From contig NZ_CAJUBK010000005.1 in assembly GCF_910584465.1 (NCBI RefSeq), positions 4,804-68,803 of the forward strand: 64,000 nt of DNA, written 5' to 3'. The notes under the pieces are model-generated. The model was given only the letters and a program-made list of their open reading frames with translations. It had not been told where the DNA came from and searched no databases. Below, one piece after another: positions 33,026-41,743 of this stretch. The translations under genes were made by a program, and so were the position numbers. Each line of letters opens with the position of its first letter. Position 1 is the stretch's first letter. The DNA comes from an uncultured Oscillibacter sp. (lineage in GTDB: Bacteria > Bacillota > Clostridia > Oscillospirales > Oscillospiraceae).

Positions 33026-33549
33026 CACAGCTCCTCCGCCTCCTCTCCTTTGCGGAACGCCGCGCAGGCGCGGCCGATCAAAAGCTCCAGGGTGAACAGG
33101 CACAAGAGCCCCGCCCCCACCACCTGGGCCGAATACACCCAGTTGGCCTTGATGCCCAGGCCCACCAGGGTCTTGCTGGCGAACTTCCCGCACAGCTGGA
33201 CGCTGTAAAAGCAGTACAGCCCCGCAAAGCCGCAGATCAAGAGCTCACAGAGCAGCCCCAGGAGCTCCGCCGTCCGCTTGGGCAGCCGCCCCACGATCAG
33301 GTCGAAGCCCAGGTTGTCCCCATGGCGCATGATCACGGGCATGTACAGCATCAGCATCCAGATGAACAGGTACCGGGCCAGCTGCTCGCTCCAGGACAGG
33401 GGGGCCGAAAAGACGTAGCGCATCACGACCTGCGCCAGCGTGAGGATGGTGAACGCCACCAGCAGCAGCCCGCTGAGCAGGCGCAGCAGCTTCTCCACCG
33501 CGTCGAAGATCTTCCCAACAGTTTTCAACAGCATTCCCTTCTTTCTCAT
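33025..33549 (-). CDS. TRAP transporter small permease (DctQ)
   Basis: The 174-residue protein has four membrane spans and the DctQ motif VMRYVFSAPLSWSEQLARY. It forms the membrane complex with DctM. It follows the ROK kinase gene by 24 bases. Confidence 0.93.
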   Translation of the reverse strand: MRKKGMLLKTVGKIFDAVEKLLRLLSGLLLVAFTILTLAQVVMRYVFSAPLSWSEQLARYLFIWMLMLYMPVIMRHGDNLGFDLIVGRLPKRTAELLGLLCELLICGFAGLYCFYSVQLCGKFASKTLVGLGIKANWVYSAQVVGAGLLCLFTLELLIGRACAAFRKGEEAEEL

Positions 33550-33573
33550 GATCGATACTGTCCGCGCCGCGGC

Positions 33574-34467
33574 CTATCCCAGCCCCTCCGCGCACAGGGC
33601 GGCGGCGCCGTAGAGGGGCGCCCGGTCTATGTCCTTCACGGTCCGGATCCGAGGGGGCCGGTCCAGGCGGCGGAGGCTCTCCTGCAGCGCCGGGAGGAAC
33701 AGGTCCGCGGACTTGGAGATGGCCCCGCCCAGCAGGAGGACCTCGAAGGCGTTCTCCCGGATCGTCTCGCCGGCCACCGCCCCCAGATCCCGCCCCAGCG
33801 CCGCGAAGGCGCCCAGGGCGGCCGGGTCCCCCGCCCGGGCCAGCAGGGAGATGTCGTAAACGTCCAGGCCCTTCCGGCCGGAGGCGGCCTCGTACTCCCG
33901 GATCACCGCCCGGCGGGAGACATAGTCCTCCGCGATGGAGCCCCGGTAGGGCCTCCCCCAGAGGCTGATCCCCGGCCCGCCGTCCTCATCCACCAGGAGC
34001 TTCCCGTCCTTGACAGCGGCGAAGCCCAGGCCCGTGCCCAGGGTGACGCCGCAGATGTCCCGGCAGCCGCTCAGGTCCTCCAGATACGCGCCGCCCCGGA
34101 AAAACAGGGTGGAATCGTGCCCGAAGGCTACCGGCACATCCCCCAGCCCCTCCTGGATCCAGGGGCGGACGGACCATCCCCTGGCGGCTGTGAACTTGTG
34201 GGTCATGTTCAAGATCCCGCCCTTGTAGCCGAAGGGACCGGGCATCCCCACGGCGGCGGCGGAGACGGTCCGCCCGGAGGCCCGGGCCTCTTGGGCCGCC
34301 CGCTGTCCCAGGGACCGGAAGGCGCCCCGGATCTCCTCCAGGGACCCGCCGGAGCAGGCCGGGATCTTGAAAAACGTATCCTCCAGCATCTCCATGCCGG
34401 AGAACAAGGCGGCTTTCAGGAACGTGCCGCCGCCGTCAACGGCCAAAAAGCAGGTATCCATATCCAT
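33574..34467 (-). CDS. ROK family sugar kinase
   Basis: The 297-residue protein has the phosphate-binding start FLAVDGGGTFLKAAL, a catalytic Asp region in FGHDSTLFF, and GVTLGTGLGFAAV. The usual ROK zinc-binding CxCGxxGC cluster is not visible, so it belongs to the zinc-free branch. Candidates include N-acetylmannosamine kinase or fructokinase-like activity. The gene is 6 bases downstream of the isomerase gene, so the sugar phosphorylated is probably the isomerase product. Confidence 0.83.
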   Translation of the reverse strand: MDMDTCFLAVDGGGTFLKAALFSGMEMLEDTFFKIPACSGGSLEEIRGAFRSLGQRAAQEARASGRTVSAAAVGMPGPFGYKGGILNMTHKFTAARGWSVRPWIQEGLGDVPVAFGHDSTLFFRGGAYLEDLSGCRDICGVTLGTGLGFAAVKDGKLLVDEDGGPGISLWGRPYRGSIAEDYVSRRAVIREYEAASGRKGLDVYDISLLARAGDPAALGAFAALGRDLGAVAGETIRENAFEVLLLGGAISKSADLFLPALQESLRRLDRPPRIRTVKDIDRAPLYGAAALCAEGLG

Positions 34468-34473
34468 CCCCCA

Positions 34474-35913
34474 TCACCGATCGTTCAAGTAAACGAACTC
34501 CATGCCCATGATGGAGGCCAGGTCCCGCAGCTGGGCGGTGTAGTCTCCCTCCACCACGCCGTAATGCTGGGTGACGCCGGTGCGGATCAGGCGGTCGAAG
34601 AAGGTCTGCAGGTCCGTGTCCACCGGCCGGAAGGAGCCGTGGGTGTAAGAGGTGATCTGGTGCTCCGTGGGCAGGGCGTCCACCAGGCCGCAGGCCAGCT
34701 TGAACCCGCCCCCGGCGGACTGGGAGATGTGGGCCATGGTCTTGCGCCCCTCCGGGATGGTGTACCAGGCGAAGGGGGCCCCGGCGTATTTGTAGGCGGT
34801 CCTGGCGAAGCGGACGTCCCGGGCGATCTTCACACTGCCCCGGGGGTCCGTATAGTCGTTGGGCCCGGCGTGGCCGCCGCTGAAAAAGCCGTTGGGCAGG
34901 TCGATGTGGAAGGGCTCGATGAAGTTCACGGGCCTGCCGCTCAGCAGGCGCAGCACGTGGGTGATCAGCCCGCCGCCGATGTCTCCCTCGGGCACGATGG
35001 TGATGTCCCCCGGCCCGCCGGGGACGGGGATGAACCCGGGCCGGAGCCCCACCTCCGTCAGCAGCACCGTGTCCACATCGTTGAGGATCAGGGCGGAGAC
35101 CCCCGCGTTCCGGGCGGTGTCCTCCAGGGCCGCGGAGGCCCGGATGGAAGCCAGGAACTTCTCCTCGTCCACGTCGGGCAGCACCTCATAGCTCCGGGTG
35201 AGCCGGTCGTGGATCTCCTTCACCCGGGCCTCGGGCACGGCCTCGATCTCCCTGGCCAGGGTGGCCACGGACAAGAAGCGCAGCTCCGGCCCCGCCTGGG
35301 CAAAGAGCAGGTAGGGATCCACATACGTGCTCCACATGATCTCGTTATAGCTCGCCAGCAGGCCGAAGCTGGTCTGCCGGAGCGCGCTGCGCAGGGCGGA
35401 GGCGGCGGCGAAGGGCTTCAGGCGCTCCATGATCTGCCGGAAGGTGCCGATCACAGTCTCCATCATGGGGCGGCGGAAGCGGGCGATCGAGCCGGATGCC
35501 TCCAGAGAGCCCACCAGGCCCCCGGCACAGAGGAACTCCACGAAGTCCGTCTCGGCATACGTCTCGCCAAAGGAGATGCGCTCCCGCGTCCGGGCGGCAA
35601 AGAGGATGGGGATGGGGCTCATGTCCCGCAGGAAGCGGACCCAGACGAAGTCCTCCGTCCAGGAGAGGAAGAGGGCGAACACGCAGTCCACCTTTTCCTG
35701 CCGGAACTGCTCCATCTGCCGCTCCAGGTCCTCCCGGGTGTAGACGTTCCCGGAGTAGACCGGCCGGCCCGCCTGGGCGATGCCCTCCAGATACTCCTCC
35801 GCCTCCCGCTGCTTGCGCAGCTCATAGGATCCTTCCGCAGTGTCGCCGCCCATGGCACGGAACCGCCCCGTGGCGATGAGCAGCACGCCGATCTTTGGTG
35901 TCATCCGATCCAT
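34474..35913 (-). CDS. L-fucose/L-arabinose isomerase family protein
   Basis: The 479-residue protein starts MDRMTPKIGVLLIATGRF, as members of the FucI/AraA superfamily do. It has metal-binding acidic and His residues in its second half (TIVPEGDIGG; the HIDLPNGFFSGGHAG region). It would interconvert an aldose and a ketose. GGAGGAGATC precedes the ATG at 35913. Exact substrate is unknown; distant members act on L-fucose, D-arabinose, or L-arabinose. Confidence 0.8.
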   Translation of the reverse strand: MDRMTPKIGVLLIATGRFRAMGGDTAEGSYELRKQREAEEYLEGIAQAGRPVYSGNVYTREDLERQMEQFRQEKVDCVFALFLSWTEDFVWVRFLRDMSPIPILFAARTRERISFGETYAETDFVEFLCAGGLVGSLEASGSIARFRRPMMETVIGTFRQIMERLKPFAAASALRSALRQTSFGLLASYNEIMWSTYVDPYLLFAQAGPELRFLSVATLAREIEAVPEARVKEIHDRLTRSYEVLPDVDEEKFLASIRASAALEDTARNAGVSALILNDVDTVLLTEVGLRPGFIPVPGGPGDITIVPEGDIGGGLITHVLRLLSGRPVNFIEPFHIDLPNGFFSGGHAGPNDYTDPRGSVKIARDVRFARTAYKYAGAPFAWYTIPEGRKTMAHISQSAGGGFKLACGLVDALPTEHQITSYTHGSFRPVDTDLQTFFDRLIRTGVTQHYGVVEGDYTAQLRDLASIMGMEFVYLNDR

Positions 35914-35926
35914 GATCTCCTCCTGT

Positions 35927-36808
35927 TCAATGGTCGTCCTTGTAAAAGCGATAGGTCCGTTCCCAGCAAAGCGCTTCGCCGGGGGCCAGGGAAAGGCGTA
36001 TGAACGTCTCGGGGCAGAGGGCGCAGCGGTTGCTCCAGCTGTAGAGGCGGCAGACGGGGAAGGCATCCTCCACCAGCACGGCCGTCCCGGTCCGGTCGTT
36101 GGAGATCTGCATCCAGTGGCCGGAAAGGCCCTCGAAGCCGGAGACCCAGTAAGCCGTGGAAGCCGTGGGCCCGTCGAAGGCCCCGGGGCGGACCGCGTCC
36201 CGCTCCAGCAGGATCTGCCCCCGCCGGATGCGGGGCGAGACGGTGTAGGGGAATCGGACGCGGTAGTGCCCGTCGATCTCCAGGCCGTTGAACCGGAAAA
36301 AATTATGGCAGAACTCCGTGGCCTCGATGGGCGAGGGCCCCACGTTCTCCAAGCGGGAGGAGACGATCAGCCGGTCCCCCGCCAGGGCGACCCGCCGGAT
36401 CTGGTCCACGGCAGTCCCCTGGCAGAGGTGGGGCAGGGCGCGGACCTCGACATAGCTCTCGCCGGTCTCCACGGTGTGCGCGAAGGGCGTCACCGGGTAG
36501 TCCCGGGTAAAGAGGAAGGGGGCGGTGTCCGTCCGCTTCAGCAGTCCCACGCCGATCTGAGGGAAGCAGTCGGCGACGGCGGTCCCGTCATACCGGGCGG
36601 TATCCGCCCATTCAAAGCAAAAGGCCAGCCCCACGCCCCCCAGGCCGTCCCCCTCCCCGATCCGCTCCGCGGAGAGGAAGGTATCCTTGCCCAGGCAGAC
36701 CTGCTCCACCATCAGGGAATGGTCGTAGCGGGAGCGGCCATAGCTGCCGGGGAGCCGCAGCGTGGCCCGCAGGGCCCCGCTCTCAAGCGTGACGGTCCTC
36801 TTTTCCAT
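35927..36808 (-). CDS. aldose-1-epimerase-like (mutarotase fold) protein
   Basis: The 293-residue protein matches the galactose mutarotase-like beta-sandwich. A YDHSLMVEQVCLGK start region, a conserved FCHNFFRFNG (probable catalytic His) and a late SLAPGEALCWERTYRF are visible. It probably equilibrates anomers of the imported sugar or acts on a derivative. GGAGGTCAGAG precedes the ATG. It is the first gene of the operon driven from 37189. Confidence 0.72.
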   Translation of the reverse strand: MEKRTVTLESGALRATLRLPGSYGRSRYDHSLMVEQVCLGKDTFLSAERIGEGDGLGGVGLAFCFEWADTARYDGTAVADCFPQIGVGLLKRTDTAPFLFTRDYPVTPFAHTVETGESYVEVRALPHLCQGTAVDQIRRVALAGDRLIVSSRLENVGPSPIEATEFCHNFFRFNGLEIDGHYRVRFPYTVSPRIRRGQILLERDAVRPGAFDGPTASTAYWVSGFEGLSGHWMQISNDRTGTAVLVEDAFPVCRLYSWSNRCALCPETFIRLSLAPGEALCWERTYRFYKDDH

Positions 36809-37159
36809 ACTCTGACCTCCTCCGATCCCTCGCAGTCCGACACACGGCCCCCCACCCGGTCCCGCCTGCACGATACGGGAGGCCCCCGGGAAGGCCCATG
36901 GATCGCTGCATCCATCCGTACAAAACGAGCTCCCAAAAACCGGGGCACGCCCCGGCAGGCCCTGCAAGGCCGCCATCCCCCCCTACCGGCAGGGGCGGAT
37001 GACCGGCATCGTATCACATCATCCCACAAAGGCGGCCGGAAGATCCGAAACATCCCGCCGGCCGCGCGCCGGCCCCATGCGGCAAGGCGCCGGGCCGGCC
37101 TCCCTCCGCCCTTTGGACGGGCGGGGCTCAGCCGCCACATTTCCCAATTCCTTCCTCGA
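36809..37159. other. leader between the operon promoter and first gene
   Basis: About 340 bases of untranslated sequence on the minus strand, with GC-rich inverted segments (for example GCCGGCCG/CGGCCGGC around 37030-37100). No gene is supported. It could contain a regulatory leader; none was identified. Confidence 0.4.
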
Positions 37160-37189
37160 TCGTAGCACAGGCTCATGGCAGATGTCAAC
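37160..37189 (-). promoter_or_regulatory. promoter of the TRAP/sugar operon
   Basis: On the minus strand TTGACA (37189-37184) and TACGAT (37165-37160) are separated by 18 bases. Two candidate RpiR boxes lie just upstream. Confidence 0.7.
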
Positions 37190-37198
37190 AAAAAACTC

Positions 37199-37242
37199 AA
37201 AATATTTTCGCAAACTTTTTTTATTTATGAAAATATTTTTAT
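37199..37242. promoter_or_regulatory. two candidate RpiR operator boxes upstream of the TRAP/sugar operon
   Basis: CAAAATATTTTCG (37199-37211) and TGAAAATATTTT (37229-37240) share a palindromic core with the site at 38282. They are about one to five turns of the helix upstream of the -35 box. Confidence 0.6.
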
Positions 37243-37324
37243 ATCAGCTGTCAAAGAGACGCTCCGCCCCATCCAAGGGGCTGAGCGGAACGTCCGTATG
37301 ACCGGGCCGGCGGAGGTCCGGTCT

Positions 37325-38179
37325 TCACTCGATGCGCAGGCGCTTGCGGTTGAGGATGTGCTGGCTGTCATCCAGGTGCTTTTGCACCTCGTCGAAGAGG
37401 CGGCTGTACACCGCGGCGAAGAGCATGTCGATCAGCACCAGGTGCCCGATCCGGGACCCCATGGCCCCCACGCGGAACACGCTCTCGCTGTTGTCCACCC
37501 ACAGCGGGATGTCCGCCATGTCCGAGAGGAGGTTGGGGCCGAATTTCGTCAGGCTGACGGTGGTGGCCCCGGCCCTCTTGGCCAGCTTCATGGCGTCCAG
37601 GGTGTCGTAGGTGGTGCCGGAGTAGGAGATCAGCACGGCCACGTCCCCCGGCCGGAGGGTGGAGGCGCTGATGCACTGGTTATGGGGATCGCTGATGGCG
37701 GTCGAGAGCTTGTTCAGGCGCATGAATTTCATGCAGCCGTCCTGGGCCACGATGCCGGAGCTGCCCATGCCGTAAAAATCCACCCGGGGCGCCGCCACGA
37801 TGGCGTCCACGGCCTTGGCGAACTGGTCGTAGTCCGTCATGGCCAGGGTGTTCTCGATGGCCTTCATATCGGTGTGGCAGGCGGTGCGGACGATCGTCTC
37901 CAGGTCCGAGTTGGGGTACACGTCCGCATAGGAGATGTCCGAGCGCTGGAGGGCCAGATCCACGGAGATGCTGCGGCAAAGCTCCTTGAACCCGGAATAG
38001 CCCAGGCGCTTGGACAGCCGCACCACCGAGGCCGCGCTGACCCCGCTGAGGGACGCCAGCTCATCGATCTGCATCTTTATGGCCTGGGTGGGGGAATCCA
38101 GCACCACCAGGGCGATCTTCCGCTCAGTGATGGGCAGAGACGGGAGCAGCTCCCGCATCTTTGCCAGACAACCCTCCAT
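37325..38179 (-). CDS. RpiR/MurR-family sugar-phosphate-sensing regulator
   Basis: The 284-residue protein has an N-terminal RpiR helix-turn-helix (about residues 1-75; ASLSGVSAASVVRLSKRLG) and a C-terminal SIS domain (about 115-260; FYGMGSSGIVAQD, then LISYSGTTYDTL) that binds a phosphosugar. The operon promoter and the divergent isomerase gene flank it, with matching AT-rich boxes. It probably controls both. Family members can repress or activate. Confidence 0.93.
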   Translation of the reverse strand: MEGCLAKMRELLPSLPITERKIALVVLDSPTQAIKMQIDELASLSGVSAASVVRLSKRLGYSGFKELCRSISVDLALQRSDISYADVYPNSDLETIVRTACHTDMKAIENTLAMTDYDQFAKAVDAIVAAPRVDFYGMGSSGIVAQDGCMKFMRLNKLSTAISDPHNQCISASTLRPGDVAVLISYSGTTYDTLDAMKLAKRAGATTVSLTKFGPNLLSDMADIPLWVDNSESVFRVGAMGSRIGHLVLIDMLFAAVYSRLFDEVQKHLDDSQHILNRKRLRIE

Positions 38180-38212
38180 AACGGATCACATCCTCCCTTT
38201 TTTCATGACTCT

Positions 38213-38241
38213 ATCATAGCCCGATCCGCGGGGATCGTCAA
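38213..38241 (-). promoter_or_regulatory. promoter of the rpiR-type gene
   Basis: On the minus strand TTGACG (38241-38236) and TATGAT (38218-38213) are 17 bases apart. Confidence 0.65.
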
Positions 38242-38253
38242 GCTCCGTTCTGC

Positions 38254-38295
38254 AATTATTTTAGTTTTAGAAATAATTATCTGAAAATATTTTCA
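38254..38295. promoter_or_regulatory. operator cluster between rpiR and the isomerase gene
   Basis: AATTATTT (38254-38261) and AAATAATT (38271-38278) form a perfect inverted repeat. TGAAAATATTTTCA (38282-38295) is a perfect palindrome that matches the boxes at 37199 and 37229. Confidence 0.65.
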
Positions 38296-38303
38296 AAATC
38301 TTG

Positions 38304-38332
38304 TTGACAGCGGCTGGGAAGGTTGCTATACT
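38304..38332 (+). promoter_or_regulatory. promoter of the mannose-6-phosphate isomerase-like gene
   Basis: Consensus TTGACA (38304-38309), 17 bases, TATACT (38327-38332), directly after the TGAAAATATTTTCA palindrome, so a bound regulator could block or recruit polymerase. Confidence 0.8.
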
Positions 38333-38443
38333 TTCTTTATTGCCAGCAGCTGGAAGACGGCCCCTTTCAAGGCGCAGAGGCCGCTCATGGACCGACGGCC
38401 GCTGAGATACGTGCAACGTGTGAAGGATAAGGAGTGCTGTGCT

Positions 38444-40282
38444 ATGTCTTTTATGTTCAACCCGACCGATTACGCAGACCCCCATGCCGTCAATGTCCTG
38501 GACCCCCAGGGGATCGACATCGGCCTTGCGGCCTTCGGCAGCCGGGAGGCCGCGGGACGGCTGCTGGATTCCGGCGCCAGGACCATCGGCATCGACGGCT
38601 ATACCACCGCCTCCTTCGACGTCCTCCGCCGGGAGCTGGAGGCCGCCGCCGCCGGCCGGGGCCTGTCCGTCCGCTTCGTGGACACGCGGAGCCTCATGCG
38701 CCCTGCCGACGAGCTGACGGCGGGGTTCCTGGCAGACAACCTCCCCAGCGACCGGGAGAAGGACCCGGTCCTGCTTTACGGGAAGCTCTATGAGGGCGAA
38801 TACGAGGACCTCTTTGAAAAAGCGGCCCTGGCCGAGCTGTCGGAAACACTGGACGCGTTCCCCCGCAGCGGGGAGGGTGTGCTGGTGGTCTGCGGCCACG
38901 GCGCCCTGTGCGCCACGCTCCTGGAGCGCTACCAGCACCGCTGCTGGATGGACGTCATCCCCCGGCAGGCCATCTTGAACGTCAAGGCGGGCCTTTACGA
39001 GAACCTCGGCTGGGTGGAGGGGACCGAGTGGGTCTTCAAGCAGGCCGCCCGCCGGTGCTACTTCATCGATTTCGAGCTGGCCATGCGCAGCCGTATGCGC
39101 ATCTTCGCCCACTACAGCTTCGATTCCTATATCGCGGCCAGCCGCGTGGACGACATGCGCTTCCTGCCGGTGGAGCTGGTGCGGCAGATCTTCCGCCGGG
39201 GGCTGGAATACCCCTTCCGCTGCCGCCCGGTGTACCTGGAGGGCGTGTGGGGCGGCTACTACGTCAAGGAGCTGCGCCGCCTCCCCGAGAGCATGAAGAA
39301 CTGCGCCTGGGTCTTCGACATGATCCCCATGGAGGTGTCCACCGCCTTCGTCATCGACGGCACGGAGTTCGAGTTCCCCTTCTATGCCCTGGTGCAGGCG
39401 GAGGGGGAGCGCCTCATGGGCCGGCTGAGCGTGGAGCACTTCGGGAATTACTTCCCCATCCGCTTCAACTACGACGACACGTTCCATTCCAGCGGCAACA
39501 TGTCCATCCAGTGCCATCCCGTCCGGGACTACATCCGGGCGGAAAACGGGGAGTTCGACCGCCAGGACGAGAGCTATTACGTGGTCGTCACCGGCCAGGA
39601 GGCCAAGACCTATCTGGGCTTCCGGGACGGGGTGGAGATCCCGGATTTCGTGGAGGCCGTGAAGGCGTCCGAACGGACGAAGGTCCCGGTGGACTACGAA
39701 AAGTATGTCAACGCCGTAGGGTCCAAGCCCGGCATGCAGGTGATGATCCCGGCGGGCACCATCCACGCCTCCGGCCGCAACCAGGTGGTCTTGGAGATCG
39801 GCAGCCTCACGGTGGGCTCGTACACCTACAAGATGTACGACTATCTGCGCCTGGATCTGGACGGCAGCCCCCGGCCCCTGCATACTTACCACGGCGAGCG
39901 GGTGCTCCAGCCGGGACGCACCGCCTCCTGGATCCGGGAAAACCTGGTCCAGAGCCCCCGGGCCCTCCGCTCCGGCGAGGGCTGGGAGGAGTACATCGTG
40001 GGCGAACACGACCTGCTCTACTTCTCCCTGCGCAACGTCCGCTTCACCAAGGGCTATGAGGATGACACCCAGGGCCGCTTCCATGTGCTCTCCCTGGTGG
40101 ACGGCCACCGGGTCATGGTCCGCTCCCTGAAGGATCCCAGCCGCCGCTACATCCAACATCACCTGGACATCATCGTGGTCCCGGCGGACATGGGCCCCTA
40201 CGAGGTGGTGAACCTCAGCGAGGGGACGACGGTGACCATCCACAAAACGCTGCTCAAGGACGGCTTCGAGAAGGAGCCGTGA
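38444..40282 (+). CDS. class I mannose-6-phosphate isomerase-like protein with an N-terminal kinase-like domain
   Basis: The 612-residue protein has an isomerase-type cupin half with the metal-binding SIQCHPVRDYI and IPAGTIHASG motifs (His, Gln, Glu ligands). Its first 200 residues resemble a uridine-kinase/P-loop fold in pattern (IGIDGYTTASFD, then VVCGHGALCATLLE). They lack the Gly-x-x-Gly-Lys-Thr/Ser, so ATP binding is doubtful. It is more than twice the length of a minimal enzyme. AAGGAG precedes the ATG at 38444. It probably takes part in the sugar pathway under the adjacent RpiR. Confidence 0.75.
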   Translation: MSFMFNPTDYADPHAVNVLDPQGIDIGLAAFGSREAAGRLLDSGARTIGIDGYTTASFDVLRRELEAAAAGRGLSVRFVDTRSLMRPADELTAGFLADNLPSDREKDPVLLYGKLYEGEYEDLFEKAALAELSETLDAFPRSGEGVLVVCGHGALCATLLERYQHRCWMDVIPRQAILNVKAGLYENLGWVEGTEWVFKQAARRCYFIDFELAMRSRMRIFAHYSFDSYIAASRVDDMRFLPVELVRQIFRRGLEYPFRCRPVYLEGVWGGYYVKELRRLPESMKNCAWVFDMIPMEVSTAFVIDGTEFEFPFYALVQAEGERLMGRLSVEHFGNYFPIRFNYDDTFHSSGNMSIQCHPVRDYIRAENGEFDRQDESYYVVVTGQEAKTYLGFRDGVEIPDFVEAVKASERTKVPVDYEKYVNAVGSKPGMQVMIPAGTIHASGRNQVVLEIGSLTVGSYTYKMYDYLRLDLDGSPRPLHTYHGERVLQPGRTASWIRENLVQSPRALRSGEGWEEYIVGEHDLLYFSLRNVRFTKGYEDDTQGRFHVLSLVDGHRVMVRSLKDPSRRYIQHHLDIIVVPADMGPYEVVNLSEGTTVTIHKTLLKDGFEKEP

Positions 40283-40420
40283 CGCACTCTCCCCAAAGGG
40301 CCCCCACCGCACCGGCTGCGGCGGGGCCCTTTTTCGTCAAAACGCTAAGCTCCCGCAGGCGGGGAGGGCGGGCGCAGGGGCCCCGGGCGGGGCCTCCCGG
40401 GCCGCTGCGGCCGGAAGCCT

Positions 40421-41659
40421 TCAGGACATCTGGGACACCGCCACGAACACATTGGATATCTCGTACCAGACGGCGAAGTCCACGCTGCCGGTCTGGGGCA
40501 GGTGGAAAATCTTCTGGAACTCCGTCACCGCCGCCTGGGTGGAGGGGCCGTAGATCCCATCCGCCGGCGTCTTCGGGATGGCGGGGAAGTTCCCCGCGAT
40601 GCGGTTCAGCTGCTCCTGGATGGTCCGCACGTCCTCGCCCTCGCTGCCCGGGCTGAGGACCTGGCCTCCGTAGGACAGGGGCACGCCCTCCACCTTTTCC
40701 GCGCTCTTGAGGTAGATGCTGCCGCCGTAATACTTGCGCAGGATGTCCATGGTCTCCCACCCCTGTTCGGCAAGGGCCTGGGAGCCCCATTGGCTCAGGC
40801 CGCCGCACTGCGTCCGCCGCCCGTCGCAGTATTGGGTGAACAGCGGCTGGGAGATGCCCTCCTTGGTGATGTAGGTGGTGAACAGGTCGTCCACCACCAC
40901 GCCGATCTCCTCGAAGATGGTCCGCCCGTGGGAATAGGACTGGTCGAAGGCGGTGGAGTTGGTGACGGTGAAGTCATAGCCCTTCCCCCGATACCATTCC
41001 GTGTAGACCCGGTTCAGGGTGAAGGAGATGATCGCCAGCACATTGGCCTTGATGGCCTCCGTCCGCCAGGTGGAATAGATCTCGCTGCACGCCACGTTCT
41101 TGATGTAATCTTTGAACGGCACCCAGTAGTCCTGCGCGGAGGCGTCGTCGGGCCGGCCGGCGTGGACCACCACGAACTCCGGGATCACCGGTTCCGGCAG
41201 CACCACCAGCCCTGCCGGCTCCGGCAGAGGCTTGACCGCCTCCTCCTGCGGCCTGGAGGAGGGCTCTCCCCAGAGGGCGTGGGGAGGCAGCAGGATGTTT
41301 CGCACGTTGAAGCCCCCGGCGGTGGCCCCCGGCAGGGCCGCGCGCTGGATGGCACGGCCTGCGGGCATCAGCTCCACGCCGCCGATGTGGAGCGTCTGAT
41401 ATCCCTCGGCGGAGACGGTGACGTTATAGACGGCATAGGGACGCCGGTCCGCCGTCCCCTCCACCACGGACAGCTCCATGGGCGGCGCGGGCAGCTCGAC
41501 GAAGGGCGTCTGGCCCGAAGGATCGGTGTACAGCTCCTCCAGGACCGCTCCCCCCGCCGGGTCCGTGATGCGGACCCGGGCGCCGGGGACGGGACGGGGC
41601 GTCTCCCCCGCCGTGACAAAGATCTGCAAGCTGCCTTTATCCAGATAGATTGGATTCAT
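40421..41659 (-). CDS. sleC: spore cortex-lytic enzyme SleC
   Basis: The 412-residue protein has an N-terminal pro-region, a SpoIID/LytB-like catalytic domain and a C-terminal peptidoglycan-binding domain. Long motifs typical of clostridial SleC are present: VVHAGRPDDASAQDYW, KDYIKNVACSEIYSTW, NRVYTEWYRGKGYDF and QYCDGRRTQC. In clostridia SleC is stored inactive, is cut by a Csp protease on germination and degrades the cortex. Two csp-type protease genes start 84 bases away in the opposite direction, which strongly supports the role. Confidence 0.93.
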   Translation of the reverse strand: MNPIYLDKGSLQIFVTAGETPRPVPGARVRITDPAGGAVLEELYTDPSGQTPFVELPAPPMELSVVEGTADRRPYAVYNVTVSAEGYQTLHIGGVELMPAGRAIQRAALPGATAGGFNVRNILLPPHALWGEPSSRPQEEAVKPLPEPAGLVVLPEPVIPEFVVVHAGRPDDASAQDYWVPFKDYIKNVACSEIYSTWRTEAIKANVLAIISFTLNRVYTEWYRGKGYDFTVTNSTAFDQSYSHGRTIFEEIGVVVDDLFTTYITKEGISQPLFTQYCDGRRTQCGGLSQWGSQALAEQGWETMDILRKYYGGSIYLKSAEKVEGVPLSYGGQVLSPGSEGEDVRTIQEQLNRIAGNFPAIPKTPADGIYGPSTQAAVTEFQKIFHLPQTGSVDFAVWYEISNVFVAVSQMS

Positions 41660-41684
41660 AAGGACGCTCCTCCTTTCCGTATAT

Positions 41685-41711
41685 TAGTCTATGGCCGCTC
41701 CGCGAAAGCGT
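41685..41711 (-). promoter_or_regulatory. possible mother-cell type promoter of sleC
   Basis: On the minus strand CATAGACTA (41693-41685) fits the CATA-N3-TA -10 of sigma-E/sigma-K promoters. A GCAC element is 16 bases upstream, near the sigma-K -35 AC. It is about 26 bases before the sleC start. Confidence 0.4.
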
Positions 41712-41743
41712 GCGCACACCGGCGGAGCGGATAGGAGGACGGT

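Noticed and set aside
33322..36003. An 893-codon plus-strand frame over the ROK and isomerase genes
   Set aside because: Pro/Gly/His/Arg-rich shadow with no motif.
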